Shown here: one piece after another, positions 1 to 12,645 of the stretch | Layout: each line of letters begins with the position of its first letter | How positions within the stretch are numbered: the stretch's first letter is position 1 | Assembly (NCBI GenBank): GCA_951799425.1 | Contig: OX637397.1 | Coordinates: 18,800,064 to 18,864,063, forward strand | Source of the DNA: Ilex aquifolium | Lineage: Eukaryota > Streptophyta > Magnoliopsida > Aquifoliales > Aquifoliaceae | Direction: 5' to 3' | Length of the DNA: 64,000 nt | Position numbers and translations under genes: made by a program | Notes under the pieces: generated by a model | The model's database searches: none | Seen by the model: only the letters and a program-made list of their open reading frames with translations | Told to the model about the DNA's origin: nothing

Positions 1-318
1 TGTAAGCCCTCTCAAGAGTAAGGGCACGCCTCCAATACCTCACATACCTCATTACACATTTTACTCTCTCTCTCTTCCCCAAGCACTGTAATACTCCCGG
101 AGTTACTCTCTCGGCTACATTGTTCATCAATAAAACACCTCCGGCCACCGCAGCCGTTCCCGAGAGTGGAGTAGGTCACCCGGACCGAACCACTATAAAT
201 CTTTGTGTTTGCTATTTTTACTGTTCCATCATTGATTGCATGTTTACTGCTCATTAATCACACCTGTTCATATACTTGACTGTTGATCTTGCCCAAGACA
301 ATTTTGTGCATCATCAAA
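1..318. other. Unassigned left-edge sequence
   Basis: No coding frame with recognisable similarity is visible. The stretch lies beyond the proposed end of the chromovirus LTR. It could be flanking DNA, or the remainder of that LTR if the LTR is longer than I propose. Confidence 0.4.
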
Positions 319-1964
319 TGTTAGTTGTAACGATCTCAAGTTTACAGAATATAGTAATTCAATAACAGAAGTAAACACTTATGCATCAGAGTAAAAAAAG
401 AACCATTAAGTAAACACCATCTCAAATATCTCACGTATCTCATGTATGCTAGTTGCTTCTCAAGAATCTATACAACGAACCTACCTCGTTCACCCACCTC
501 TAACATAAACAATCTCAATCATTCCCTACAAGGCCACATCACAAACTATAAGGGCATGTACCGTCTCAAACAGCATTGATGAATCCATTCCCATGAAAGG
601 TATATCGTCCCTTAGCCTCAAACCTACATGAACAATAGTGGTTGACCTCTCAAGGAACAACCCCTTACGAGTGTTAAGTAACCATCTCACCCCCACTAAG
701 ATAGACTAACTTCTAACACTCTATGGTAGCTTTCGAATGCAATCCAAATCCATCACACCCCCAAACCATACAAGAATTAAAAACCAGAACTTCATCAAAA
801 CTGTTTACTCAACCAATCACGATTTCCATCAAAAGTAATGTATCACCATTTCACAATTCTCAATATATAGTAATAAAGAAATTAAAATATGAAAAATATC
901 GTATCAAGAAACCTTTACTTTTGCGGTATTCAAAGTCCTAGAGTTTTATCAACTTTCAATTCTTGGAGAGAAAAACATACTCTTGAAAGTAAAACATGGT
1001 TTATTCAAGAATTATGATTTATGAATCAAGAATGAATGACTATCATAAAGAAATCGTGTAACTTTTCCAGAACTATGGTTTTGAAATTCTAGAACTAGTA
1101 AACTTTGTATAAAAACATGTATGTTCTTCAAGAACGATTCATAAGATTTCAAGAAACCAAAACAAGATGTTTTTCTATCAAAATAATAACATCTAAGAGT
1201 AAAAACGTACATAAAAAATATTCTTAGCCTCAATGAAAGAATTCAAGATGGAACCCCATACCTTAATCCGATGTTTTAAAATAGCCCTAGGGTGTTTAAT
1301 CCGTTCCCAACGTGCAAATCCCTCCGACTCTTGCATTTTCTCCTTCTCTTTTCACTCTCTAGAGGTGCCTAGGATTGAAAATTGATGAAATATGGCTAAA
1401 GGAGGTGTCCTTAAATATTTATAGGGTCAGAATCTGAATAGTCATTGCGAGCCTGATCGCTATTAAAAATACACTTGCATTTAAACGGAAGATTGGCGTT
1501 CAAACATAACTTCGAATGTGATTGTTGTTTGAACATTTCTTGCTCCCAGTATCTCAATTTTTGTTAGAGTTTCTATCAGACACCAAAGTACTGTAATCAA
1601 ACTCCGTTCGAACGTGACTTGGCGTTTGAACGTGGACTAGTTTTCTGCCTTAACTTCTAGTGCAGTTTTGACCTACTTAGAAGTCGACTCACGAAATTTT
1701 TGTAAACCACTATTTTGTAGCTCTTGTGATCTAGTTTCTACTGTCCAAATTTCAAATCAATCTAATGTCAAACTAAAAAGTTACACTTAAAATATTAAGA
1801 CAGTGTCTAGTTATTCTCTTCCTAACTTCTCTTTGTGATGACAATAAGATCCAAACTATCTAATATCTTCTAATACAATCAATATAAATTATTCATAATT
1901 TATTATTTATACAAGTAACACATAGAACTTAATATATATAATTATAATTACACAGGGGTTAACA
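319..1964 (-). repeat. 3' LTR of a chromovirus-like Ty3 element
   Basis: Read on the minus strand, the pol remnant is followed by a purine-rich tract with the sense AGGGAAGGGGTAGAT. The LTR then starts at 1964 with TGTTAACCCC. A TATA-like CTATAAATATTT lies near 1415-1425, where the U3/R boundary of an LTR would fall. The far end is uncertain. A candidate is 319, where the plus strand reads TGTTAG and so gives matching TGTTA/TAACA ends, but the LTR may continue past the window edge. No 5' LTR partner was found. Confidence 0.55.
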
Positions 1965-2049
1965 ATCTACCCCTTCCCTAAAAGAAAGTTTTGTTCTCGA
2001 AACTTACCTCAAGTAGAGAATAAATGTGGGTACTTCTCTTGCATCTCCA

Positions 2050-5000
2050 ATTCTGGTTCCCAGGTAGCTTCCTCCACCCCTTGGTGTTGCCACAGTACTT
2101 TCACTAGTAATATGACCTCTCCTTGGTGTCAAGAATACTCATTGTTTGCTCTTCATAAGTTATCCCATCTTGAAATTCAATTCCTTCCAAATCCACTATG
2201 TGCGATGTATCAGGTTCACACTTCCTTAGCATTGATACCTGAAACAAATCGTGTACTCTTGATAACTGAGCTAATAATCTGAGTTAATAGGCTACCTTTT
2301 ACCACCACTCTAATCACCTCAAATGGCTTGGTATACCTCGGGGCTAACTTTCTCTTCTTACCGAATCTGAACACTCCCTTCTTAGTTGAGACTTTGAGGA
2401 ACACTCAGCCTCCCAACCAAAATTTCAAAGGTCTTCTCCTCTTATTAGCATAGCTTTTCTGTCTACTCTGAGTTGTGCGTAATCTTTCCTGAATTAATTG
2501 GACTTTCTCGGTAGTCTCTCTAACAATTTTTGGTCCAAATAAGCTACTCTCTCCAGCTTCTGCCTAACACGTAGGTGATCTGCATGGTCTTCTGTACAAT
2601 GCCTCGTGAGGGACATTCCGATGCTAGCCTAGTAACTATTGTTGTAAGCAAATTCCACCAATGGTAAGTGTTCACTCCAACTACCTTTAAAGTCCATAAC
2701 ACACACCCTTGGTATATCTTCCACAATTTAGATTACCCTTTCTGATTGGACGTCCATCTGAGGATGAAAAGCAGTACTAAATTGCAACTCAGTCCCCAAT
2801 GCCTTCTACAAGCTCTGCCAAAATTTAGCCACGAATCAGCTGTCTCGATTGGACACAATCTCTCGGATGTACAGCTAACTCAAAGTCACTAAATTATCTG
2901 TGGTCTTGATATGTATAAAGTGGGCAGTCTTTGTCAATCTATCAGCAATCACCCAAATATCATTATATCCCTTAACGTTGTTAGGCAGCCCTGACACAAA
3001 ATCTATAGTAACATGATCTCACTTCCACTCGGGAATAAGTAAGGATTGTAATGATCCTCCCGGTCTCTAATGCTCAATTTTAACTTGTTGACAAACTGCG
3101 CACTTCACTATATACTTTGCCACATCTCTCTTCATTCCCTTCCACCAGTATTGAAGTTTCATATCTCTATACATCTTGGTGCTACCCAAATGTATTGAGA
3201 ATTTAGAATGATGGCTCTCCTCCAACACTTATTCCTTTATTTGGTTGTTATTCGCTACGCATAGTCTTCCCTAGAATGGTAACTCATCCTGGTATAAGGA
3301 CCAGTTCTCTACAATATCACATTTCTCCAATTTGCCCCGAATAGTGCCCAAATCGGAGTCTAATCATTGTAACTTCGCTGAATTATTGGTTGAGCTACAA
3401 GATTAAATAAGCGCGGTTGGTCTTCCTGTTTATCCACCAACAAGTCAAAATCCTCCAAGACCTCAATAATTTCCATTTACCCACTGCAAGGACATTGATT
3501 TCACCCCGAGACTTTCTATTAAGTGCATCAGCCACCACGTTAGCTTTTCCCGGATGATAATTAAGTGTGAAATCATAATCTTCTAAGTACTCAATCCAAC
3601 GTCTTTGTCAAAGATTGAGATCTTTCTGAGTGAAGATATATTTCAGGCTCTTATGATCAGAAAACACCTAGAACTTCTACAAATAACATTTCCACAACTT
3701 GAGAGCAAACACCACCACTGCAAGCTCCAAGTTATATGTGGGGTGGTTCTACTCATATATCTTCAACTGTCTAAATCCATAAGCAACTACCTTACCCTTC
3801 TACATCAATACACATTCCAAACCTCGTAGAGAAGCATCAGTGTAAACATCATATCCCTCTCCACTATCTAGGATAATAAGGACCAAAGTCGTCGTCAATT
3901 TCTCCTTCAGAGTAGTAAAGGCTAGTTCACACTCTTCAGTCCACACAAATTTCTCTCCATTCTTCATAAGATGGGTCATTGGCAAAGCCAACCTTGAGAA
4001 CCTTTCAACAAACCTCCTATAGTAACCCACTAAACCCAGGAAACTATGGATTTCTGTCACACTCTAGGGTGGTTCCCATTTCATTATTACTTCAATCTTT
4101 GTAGGGTCGACATCTACTCATTTTTCCGACACCACGTGTCGAGGAACTTCACTTCCTTCATCCAAAGCTCACATTTATGCTCCCTTAGGGTCTGTAGCAC
4201 CACCCTAATATGTTGTGTATTCTCCTCGTGTGTCCGAGAATAGATCAAGATTTCATCAATAAATATGATAACAGACTAATCTAAATACGGTGTAAACACT
4301 CTATGCATCAAAACCATAAATACTGCAGTAACATTGGTCAATCCAAATGGCATTACCGTATATTTGAAATGACCACACGTCATACGGAAAACAGTCTAAG
4401 GAATTTCCTCCTCCTTGATCCTCAATTAATGATACCCAATACGAAGATCAATTTTGGAGTAATACTTGGAACCCCTCAAATGATCGAATAAATCATCAAT
4501 ACGCGGTAGTGGATACTTATTCTTCACCATCACCCAATTCAACTTCCTATAATTCATGCATAGCTGAAGTGTTCCATCATACTTCTACACAAAGAGGACT
4601 AAGGCTCCCCAAGGTGAAGTGCTTAGATGCACAAACCCTACTGCTAGTAACTGGTCTAATTGCTTCATTAACTCCTTTAACTCTAAAGGTGTCATCCGAT
4701 AAGGAGTGATAGAGTTGGTTCTGTTCCTGGATACAAGTCGATGGTAAACTCAATTTTTCTCTAAGGGGGTAGGCCAAGCAACTCATCTGGAAACACATCT
4801 GGAAAATCTAACACCACTAATATAACTTCCCACTAGGGTTTAACTCGTTCTCCTCCCATCAAACTAGCAAGAAAACTCAACCTACTCCCGACCTTAGTCT
4901 ATAAGAGCCATCTACCCGTCATGGAAAATGGGTGAGAAGTATTTCTCTCATTGGTGAAGCTAAATACTACCCCTCCTAATGAATGAAATACTATCTATTT

Positions 5001-5250
5001 TCGAAAGCAATCCATCACAGCGCAATATGCTAATAGCAAATTCATCCTGAAGGTCACATCATACCCTTGCATGTCCAATACCACTAAATCTACACTCATC
5101 TCTTGTTCTCCTATCCGAAGTATACAACCCCAACCCACCCAAAGTGTTTCCATTCGTTCTCTTGTATGTAGTTCAACATTCAATGTTTTCACATTCAAGT
5201 CTCAATGTCCATGAATTGTAAAGTAAAACAATACCTTTGACCACAATATT
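2050..5250 (-). pseudogene. Ty3 pol remnant (protease, RT, RNase H, integrase)
   Basis: Recognisable pieces include the integrase C-terminal signature FRFGKKRKLAPRY (2216-2404), the RT/RNase H linker FLGLVGYYRRFVERFSRLA and the RNase H block VYTDASLRGLECVLM (both in 3800-4060). The RT core around 4230-4700 contains [17 protein letters not shown] and MPFGLTN. A retropepsin-region fragment (4995-5198) ends in the typical LLLAYCAVMDCF. Many stops and shifts separate the pieces. The RT catalytic box reads FIDEILIYS: the second catalytic Asp is a Glu codon at 4252-4254. The polyprotein would have copied the element RNA and integrated it; this copy cannot be functional. Confidence 0.85.
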
Positions 5251-5379
5251 GGTGATATCATCTTCTGGTCAGGTCAGTGCAAAGACTCGGCCCTGATTGT
5301 TACCCGCTGGTATAATAGCCCATACGTTCCTCTATAGCTACGGTTTCTGGGGTAGGGGTTTGTTCACGTTCTGCTGTCC

Positions 5380-5723
5380 CACGGCCTGATTGTTCTTCGG
5401 TGGAAACAATGGACAGTTATTCCTGAAATGTCCATAACCTCAACAAGAAAAACACTAATGCTAGTCTATAACTGTCCTCTCATGTGAACCTCTAGTTCCT
5501 CTGCCTGGTTGATTCCTTTGCCCGAAGGTTTGATCAAGTCGGCAATATGGAGCTGTCCTCTGTATAGCTCCACTGATGCTGCCCATTCTAAGGGGACCTC
5601 CTCTTGAAAAAGTATGTCGCCATTAAGCCTCCTTCATGTTACTCTCCACCAAATTAGCTTGATTCACCATTGATTGATGGAAAAAACGTTGTTGTATCCT
5701 AACCGCTTAACATCACCCTCAAC
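5380..5723 (-). pseudogene. Ty3 gag C-terminal part with zinc knuckle
   Basis: The minus strand encodes a CCHC knuckle near 5430-5460 with the pattern C-x2-C-x4-H-x4-C. It reads CFSC, then GYGHFRNNC, with a stop codon (TGA) in the fifth position where Trp or a similar residue is expected. It is followed by a Gln/Asn-rich linker. The knuckle binds RNA during packaging. This is the downstream half of the gag split by the 5730-7510 insertion. Confidence 0.7.
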
Positions 5724-5729
5724 TATGTG

Positions 5730-7510
5730 TATGGCTTATAGGAATGGGGGAGTGTCACTCTCCCTCCGGATGATGCAAGAAGATAGGAAACAACAACAAA
5801 ATGGATGTGAATGGAAATGTGGAATGAACAAAATGTATGGAATGAAATGTGGAATGGAATGCGTGTGAACAAAAGTGCTCCCCAATCGTAAGGAGTCTCT
5901 TGTTGTCGGTGTTTTACTTGGAAAAGTATTCCAAGGTCGTCTCCTCAGGGAAGGAAAGGGAGTTTTGTGAAAGTGATTTTGCAAAAAGAGAAAAGAAAGT
6001 GTAAAATCTTGTGTTTGTGTTTTGTTGAGTTTTGTTCAAAATGAAAATGCAAGAAAGCAAGTGTTGGCTAATCCAAGCGGTTCATTCCAATGGGAATATC
6101 AAGCCAACTCAAAGCCTTCCTCCAATGGTGCCTAGAAGTACGATTGATTTATGGGAAGCTAGGAATAAAATGGTGAGTATCCAAGCATAAACCGTGACTA
6201 GGCCTACGGAATATCAAAGACTCACCAATTTATCCACCCTCAACCCAATCAAACCGAGCCAACATACACCGAGAGAAGGAATGAAAGAGAGTTGGAATGG
6301 AATCCCCAAATGGAATTCACCCTTGGACTAACCAACTTAAAAGCTAGCTACTTATGCATAAATGAAAGACAAGCATAATGTAAATAGACATATAAAGGAA
6401 ATGGAGATTAAAGCATGAAACTTAACTTGAAGCAATAAATCTAAAACTATGAAGAAAAAAATTCAATACCCATTTTAAGAAAAGCTTGAAGTGGAAAGAC
6501 TCATACAACAATGGTGAAAGCTAGAACATGTAACTAAAGTTGCAATGTACTTGAAAGGAATGGGATTAAAGACAATAAATTAAACTTAGAAGATCCTTAC
6601 AAGAGATTAAAAAAAGATTTCTACAACTTGAATGGAGAAGAAAATGCAAAAACGTCACTATTCATCATCTTCCTCCTTGGAGCTCAAAAAAACTAATCCT
6701 AAGCTTAGGTAGCCAACCCTTTACATTGTGTGTTGAATGTTGAATATATTGAGTGTGGAGACTTGCCAAAACGTCCAAGAGGCTCCCCCCTAGCTGTGTG
6801 AACGAGCTCCCCTCAAGAGAGGGCTGAATGGATGGCTTGACAGGCTAGGAGATCATAGCCCTGGCAGCCCACTTCTCTCCCATCCTCCATCAATGCATTG
6901 GCCTTCAAAGTCTTCCACTTGAGTGTAGGAGGCCTGCAAATGTGTAAGGAAATGTTGGGATAGGCGTGGGAGAAGTGTAGGTGGGACCCCCAAGCCTCAA
7001 AGTTGAGTTACAGGCTGTTTTCGCGACCAGAAGGTCCGGAGTACCGGTACTAGGTACCGGTACTGTTTTTCTGCACTGAACCACCTTCGGTAGAATCGGC
7101 ATAACTCTTTATCTAACCGTTGGATTGGGCTGAAATTTTGACACCAAACAGAAGACACCCATATCTACAACTTTCATGTTTTGAACTTTTCCAAATTCTG
7201 AGTAGATCATGGTCGAAATGGAGGAATTCCGAGGCAGTGCTTCCAATTGTTGCTGCAGCTGGTGCCCTTGTTCCCAAGCACCAATGCCTTCTTGATTTCT
7301 TCACTTTTAAACCTCCAATTCTTCATGTATTGTGTCCATGCCTTCACCACACATCCAACATAGTTGCAATGTCCTAAAATACATGATTTAAGCAATAAAA
7401 ACTTGCAACATCAAAATATCAACATTATTCATAATTTCGGCTAACTCTAAGTACTTAAATGCAAAAGTTGAGTTAAAATGCATGTAATGAGCCCTTCAAA
7501 TATGCAATAT
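5730..7510. mobile_element. 1.78-kb insertion splitting the Ty3 gag (class unknown)
   Basis: The gag frame stops matching at both sides of this block. The 6-mer TATGTG occurs directly on both sides (5724-5729 and 7511-7516). Removing the block and one copy rejoins the gag sequence in phase (DEHI continues into VEGDVKRLG on the minus strand). No long coding frame, TG/CA ends or terminal inverted repeats are evident. It contains a palindrome-rich ACCGGTAC motif pair near 7030-7060 and a segment near 7115-7200 (TTGGGCTGAAATTTTGACAC) of the kind often seen in LTR U3 regions. It could be a solo LTR with eroded ends or a non-autonomous transposon. Confidence 0.6.
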
Positions 7511-7516
7511 TATGTG

Positions 7517-8199
7517 CTCATCAACCATATCCTTGTATTCCCGGATCTTGTGTGCCACCAATTTCTCTCGATTAGAAGGCCTCAACCCCTGCTCAAACTG
7601 TTTGGCCCTCCTTGCATCCGTTGAAACAAAATTTGTCTCATAATGAGACAATTCGTTAAAATTCACTTCATATTCGGCCACCGTCTTATTCCCTTGCTTC
7701 AAGGCCAAGAAATCTTCACTCATCCTATCCCTTATCAACTCATAAAAATATTTATCTCATAAAATTTGATCAAATACCTCCCAAGTCATCGTATCCACGT
7801 CATTCATCCTCTTCATGGAATCCCACCAATGGTTCACATTTCCTTCGAGTAAATATGTAGCTAGCCCAACCTGGAGATCCGCAACAATCCTCATGCTATC
7901 ACACATCTTCTTATCCTTCTAATCCATTTTTCTACATCCATTGGATTGGAACTACCTTGAAAAGTGGGCAGACGTTGCCTAAGCAATTCTCTCACTACGT
8001 TCATCTTCCTAGACTTATGATTACCAGTTGGATACACCGCCAATAGATGTGCAGCCCTATTCTGGTGGTTGTTCCCATTTTGATTTTGTGCCAAGGTGGT
8101 CAATTCTCATAGGCACTAGTAAATATCGTTCATGACTTCCTGGGGTGGTTGATTTCCAACTTGGTTAGTAGGACATCCACGTCCTCTTCTATCGTCCAT
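7517..8199 (-). pseudogene. Ty3 gag N-terminal and core domain
   Basis: The minus strand begins with ATG at 8199, giving MDDRRGRGCPTNQ. It then shows the retrotransposon gag core: FQGSSNPMDVEKWI near 7960, followed by FLALKQGNKTVAEYEVNFNE and KQFEQGLRPSNREKL in 7496-7738. These match the plant Ty3 Retrotrans_gag family. Frame breaks occur near 7750 and 7900. The frame runs directly into the 5730-7510 insertion. Confidence 0.8.
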
Positions 8200-8399
8200 T
8201 CTGCATATCAGGCACAGTTTTAGTTTCCATATGCAAATACCAATATCAACTCACACCAAACGCTTAAACAAAAAATTTCTAACCGGTCTGGAAGACAAAA
8301 ACAAAAGAAATAATGCACAAAAAGTTGGCACTCCCGAAGAGGCCACACCCACAAAATAGTCAAATCAAGTTTTCTGTATAAAACATCCCTAGAAGACGA

Positions 8400-9557
8400 A
8401 TCTCCTGAAAAGAAATCTCATGCAGAGACAATGGTACCTAAAAATAATGAGATCTCAAGAAATTATGTACGTTCAAAAAAAAACTGAGACACTCTTCCCG
8501 CCGTTAGGGGGAGGAAATTTGTCACCTGAAGAACAGTGTGAACTTTCTTACACGCCTAAAGTGTGGTCGACACATAGGTTCAAAAGATTCAGCTCCAAAA
8601 GAGCAACTACATACAACTCATGAAAAAGTTGTTGAAGTAAAAAATGAAAATGCATCTACATCATCTCAAATAATAAACCCCTAAAAAGGAAAAAGTCCCT
8701 GAAAATACACAAACTCTTGAAGATATATAGATATTTATAAATGAATAAATTTGTATTAAGTATGCATACATAGATGAGGTATAGGATCGCACAAAAATGA
8801 TCATCAATGATATAGAAGTTACTGAAATCTAAAATGGGGATGATCTTGAACCATGCACAATATATGATTGTCGACATAGAAATGATTGCTCAAAGTGGAA
8901 GAAAACAATTCACTTGGAGCCTATTAACAAAATAAAAAATATTGGACCCGTAGTCCAACGCTTTAAGATGTAAATCCTATTGGATATAAGTGGGTATTTA
9001 TATGAAAATAAAAAGTAAATATGCAATATAAAGTACATCTAGTAGCACAAGGGTTCCTGCAGAGATCCATGATTGATTATGCAGAAACATATTCACCAGT
9101 AATGAATGCAATTACATTTTGGTATCTTATTAGTCTAGCAGTTTCAGAAGGACTCAACATGCATCTTATGGATGTTGTTACTACATATCTGCATAGAAAG
9201 TTAGATACTGATATTTATATGGAAGTCCCTGAAGGATTGCAATTGCCTGAAGCAAACACATCAAAATCATGAACACATGTACTTAATTAAATTGAGACAA
9301 TTCTTATATGGATTGAAACAATCTTAAAGAATATGGTATAACCATCTCAATGAGTACTTGGTCAAGGAAGGGTATATTAACAATCTCATATGCCCATGTG
9401 TATTTATTAAAAAAATTAAAATTTGGATTCGCCATCATTGCAGTATTTATTGATGATATGAATCTGATTGAAACTCCTGAAGAGTTGATAAAAACTACTG
9501 AGTATTTGAAAATTGAATTTGAGATGAAAGATCAATATGGTTTAAAAGCAACAAGTC
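8400..9557 (+). pseudogene. Copia pol fragment: integrase tail and reverse transcriptase
   Basis: RT blocks are clear: YKVHLVAQGFLQRSMIDYAE and LMDVVTTYLHRKLDTDIYM (9021-9272), then LRQFLYGLKQ near 9290, and FAIIAVFIDDMNLIETPEEL (9430-9490), which keeps the catalytic Asp pair. Frames are interrupted by stops, including one after the LKQ motif. The frame is cut inside RT at about 9557 by inserted DNA. Confidence 0.85.
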
Positions 9558-11401
9558 GGCTTTTCTTCTTCATTGAGGGCCCAAATGAGAGCCTTCCACC
9601 GTGTAAACCCCGCACCTGAAATATTGTCCCATAAATGGTGAGCCACGCTCAATAGGGTATCTCCTAAAGAGGCTACTCCCCAACCTAGATGCATATGAAA
9701 TGTTACATGCACATTCAACAAGCCACAAAATATTCCAATCAAGAATATGCAATTCAATGATGGATTTCATTATGTCATGCCATGACATGAGATGAGACTC
9801 ACTCATGCACTACAACCCGAGCCTTCATCGACTCCCTCAACACATGCAAATGTCATGCGTGTAACTCCGGGCATTTCAAGCCCTCGCCATTGATGTTACA
9901 AATCCAATGACCATTAAATTCTCCGGGTCTTTCTTGGGGTGGGTATTTATGGACTTCCACCAACGGTCACCCAACCAACACGGCATTTGTGGACTTCCAC
10001 CAATAGCTCCGCATACGCTGACACACTTTATGGACTCGATACCAACGGAGTACGTATCCGAAGTAACCGGGTCTTGCACTCGAGGGATAGTCCAACCCTT
10101 CTTGCTAACCCCGCCCAATTTTCAATGCAAACCGTGCGACTCAGTCGAGCCTTGGCCCAACTTTCCCGAGCCCACGCATTATTCACCAAGAGTAGCGTTT
10201 GATGACAAACATGCACACACACCCACACTCATGCCTAATGCACATGAATGCGATGTCTCCGTGCATATGCAATGTAGTGTACAATTGCAACACTATAATC
10301 ATGTTCAATATGTTATGAGTGTCATGTGAACCATATCCACCACATTTCAACATATACCATGGCCAATTATATCATAAGCATATAATTACTATAAATCATC
10401 TTAATGTCAATACATCACTAAACATATATCAACATTATACCCAACAACAATTTTCAAATATGTCATCACATAATCTCATGCAAATAACATACTTAATTCT
10501 CCAAGGTATAATATAAATACATAGCATGCCCACATATCACAATTTTTCAAGAAATTACAAGTTAGCAATTTCTAAATATCAATTCATGCTAGAATTGATT
10601 TTACCCAATTCCAATACTCATTTCATCAATTAACAATAATAGGCAAGTGTTATACACCTCTAACAACTTACCCATTCCATATAATCGCTCTAAGTTAGAA
10701 ATAAACCTAATTAGGGAGAAAACCCTACCTCTTGAAGCGTAAACGATGTTAGAAAGCTCCAAGAATCCCAAATCACGCCTAAAGCCCTTGATTTCTCCAA
10801 GCCCTTTTTTGGAACTTCTCCCAAATTCGTGTTTTTTGGTATGGTTGCGTAGCCCTCGACGAGAAGAACAACTTTTATTCTTGCCTTGAGTCGATTCGAC
10901 CAACGAAACTCCGTAGATCGTAGAGAGAATGTGGAGCTTCCCTCTCTTCTTTTGATTTTTCAAAAAATCTGATGGGTATAGGGAGAAATCTGATTTTTCT
11001 CCCCTATTTATACCCTTTAAATGATTGGTCTTCATTTCGCCACACGTTCTCCTTTCCCGAGTCCGATTTTGACCCGAATTAATTAAATTTCGTCCCGATT
11101 CAAATTCAAAATATTTTTATTTGAACTAACTTTAAATTATTATCCAATTTTCAAAATTTAATTCTCAGGTTCGTTCATGAGGTCACGACACCTGGTCGCC
11201 TCGTAAAACGTAAAAAAATATGACTATCTCAGAATTCGACGAAAATTGAAAGGATAGCTAGATTTTGCGAGACGAATCCAACGGTGATGTCCATTTTGTC
11301 ATCCGATTTCTAGAAAAATTTGAGTTTTCAACCCATATCGTAGTGACAAATTACCGTTTTGCTCTTTTTCATAAAAATTTAAATTTACCTGGGTTTACAG
11401 T
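9558..11401 (-). mobile_element. Ty3-type LTR insertion within the copia RT (LTR 9602-11399)
   Basis: An LTR with inverted ends TGTAAACC (9602) and GGTTTACA (ending 11399) interrupts the copia RT. The minus strand carries a promoter-like CTATTTATAC-type box near 10995-11005 in reverse orientation and a transcribed-leader-like segment downstream, so the LTR reads on the minus strand. About 44 bp (9558-9601) between the copia break and the LTR are unexplained and may be remaining internal sequence. No matching 5-bp duplication flanks the TG/CA ends, although AGTC occurs at both copia junctions (9554-9557 and 11399-11402). The LTR is about 1.8 kb. Confidence 0.65.
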
Positions 11402-12553
11402 CTTGGCCTGCAGATCGAGGATATGTTAAAACAGAATTCTTATCCATCAAACAACCTATACCGAAAAGGTTCTAAAGCGGCTTAACATAGATAAAGCATA
11501 TCCGTTAAGTACTCCGATAGTCGTCTGATCTCTTGATGTCAATAAGGATCTCTTTCATCCCAAGGAGGAATATGAAATGCATCTTGGTCCTGAAGTATCA
11601 TACCTAAATACAATTGGTGTTTTTTTATACTTAGCACAATATACTAGGATTGATATAGCATTTCCAATCAACTTGTTCGCAATATTTAGTTTTGCATCAA
11701 CTTGACAACATTGAAATGACGTAAAACATGCCTTATGCTACCTTCATGGAACTACAAATTTGGGCTTGTCATACTCAAAGTTCACATTTAGTCAATTATG
11801 CAGATTCTTGATACATATCAGATCCCCACAAGGCTCGTTCACAAACTGGTTAGGGTTTTCACATGTGGTGACATAGCGATCTCATGGCGATTTACCAATC
11901 AAACTTTGATTGCTACATCTTCCAATCATTCTAAGATCCTTGCACTCCATAAAGTGAGCCATGAATGTATGTGACTAAGGTCTGTAATCCATCACATCTG
12001 AGATACTTGCAGACTATCTTTGATTATAGATTCACCAACAACCTTATCTGAACATAACGCTGCTTGTATTGCACAAATTAAAAGAGGGTTTATCAAAGGT
12101 GATAGAACCAAACATATTTCGCCAAAGTTCTTCTACATCCATAAACTCTAGCAGAGCCATGAAATTGAAGTAAGGCCGATACAATCTAGTGATAATCTTA
12201 CAGATCTATTCACTAAAGTTTTACCATTATCATCGTTCAAGAAATTGGTATATGGCATTGGAATGTGTCAGATTTGTGACCACTCCAGTTGATTTCTTAT
12301 CAGAGGAGAGAATTTCATTAGGGAGAGTATCCACTTCAACATACATGACATATGCACGTTTTCATTCGTCTAGGTTTTGTCCCATTGGGTTTTTCTAACA
12401 AAATTTTAATGAAGCAGCATTAGAGCGTCCAACGCTATTTTAAGATTCATTTGAATATGTACTCTTTTTCCTTCACTGGGTTTTTTCCCACAATATTTTT
12501 CTAGCAATGTTTTAACGAGACATATTATCTTAACATAGTGGCCATCCAAGGGA
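11402..12553 (+). pseudogene. Copia pol fragment: RT end and RNase H
   Basis: The copia RT resumes with LGLQIE and continues with TTYTEKVLKRLNIDKAYPLS, then RNase H-region blocks such as LHGTTNLGL. It ends near 12290 with KKLVYGIGM, the usual C-terminal region of this family. Numerous stops are present. The junction with 9557 restores the reading frame, showing one original gene split by an insertion. Confidence 0.8.
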
Positions 12554-12555
12554 AG

Positions 12556-12570
12556 TGTTGTAAATATAAC

Positions 12571-12645
<75 letters not shown>

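Larger units (their letters stand above)
319..8345 (-). mobile_element. Decayed Ty3 (chromovirus/Tekay-like) retrotransposon, 5' truncated
   Basis: Fragments occur on the minus strand in the order gag N-terminus (about 8199), gag core, zinc knuckle (about 5430-5460), protease region (about 5000-5200), reverse transcriptase (about 4000-4720), RNase H (about 3560-3990), integrase (about 2300-3400), then a chromodomain-like tail (about 2050-2220). Integrase downstream of RNase H places it in Ty3/gypsy. The tail after integrase is typical of plant chromoviruses. Frames are broken throughout. No 5' LTR or primer-binding site is visible above 8200, and copia sequence of opposite strand begins at about 8350. 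Confidence 0.8.

Noticed and set aside
8200..8350. Search for primer site and 5' LTR of the chromovirus-like element
   Set aside because: No TGGTATCAGAGC-like or TGGCGCC-like site and no LTR match; the element is called 5' truncated.
9907..10329. 140-codon plus-strand open frame
   Set aside because: Lies inside the LTR, shows no domain and overlaps other open frames on both strands.
12406..12645. Minus-strand frame of alternating Tyr and Ile
   Set aside because: Translation of the (TA)n tract.
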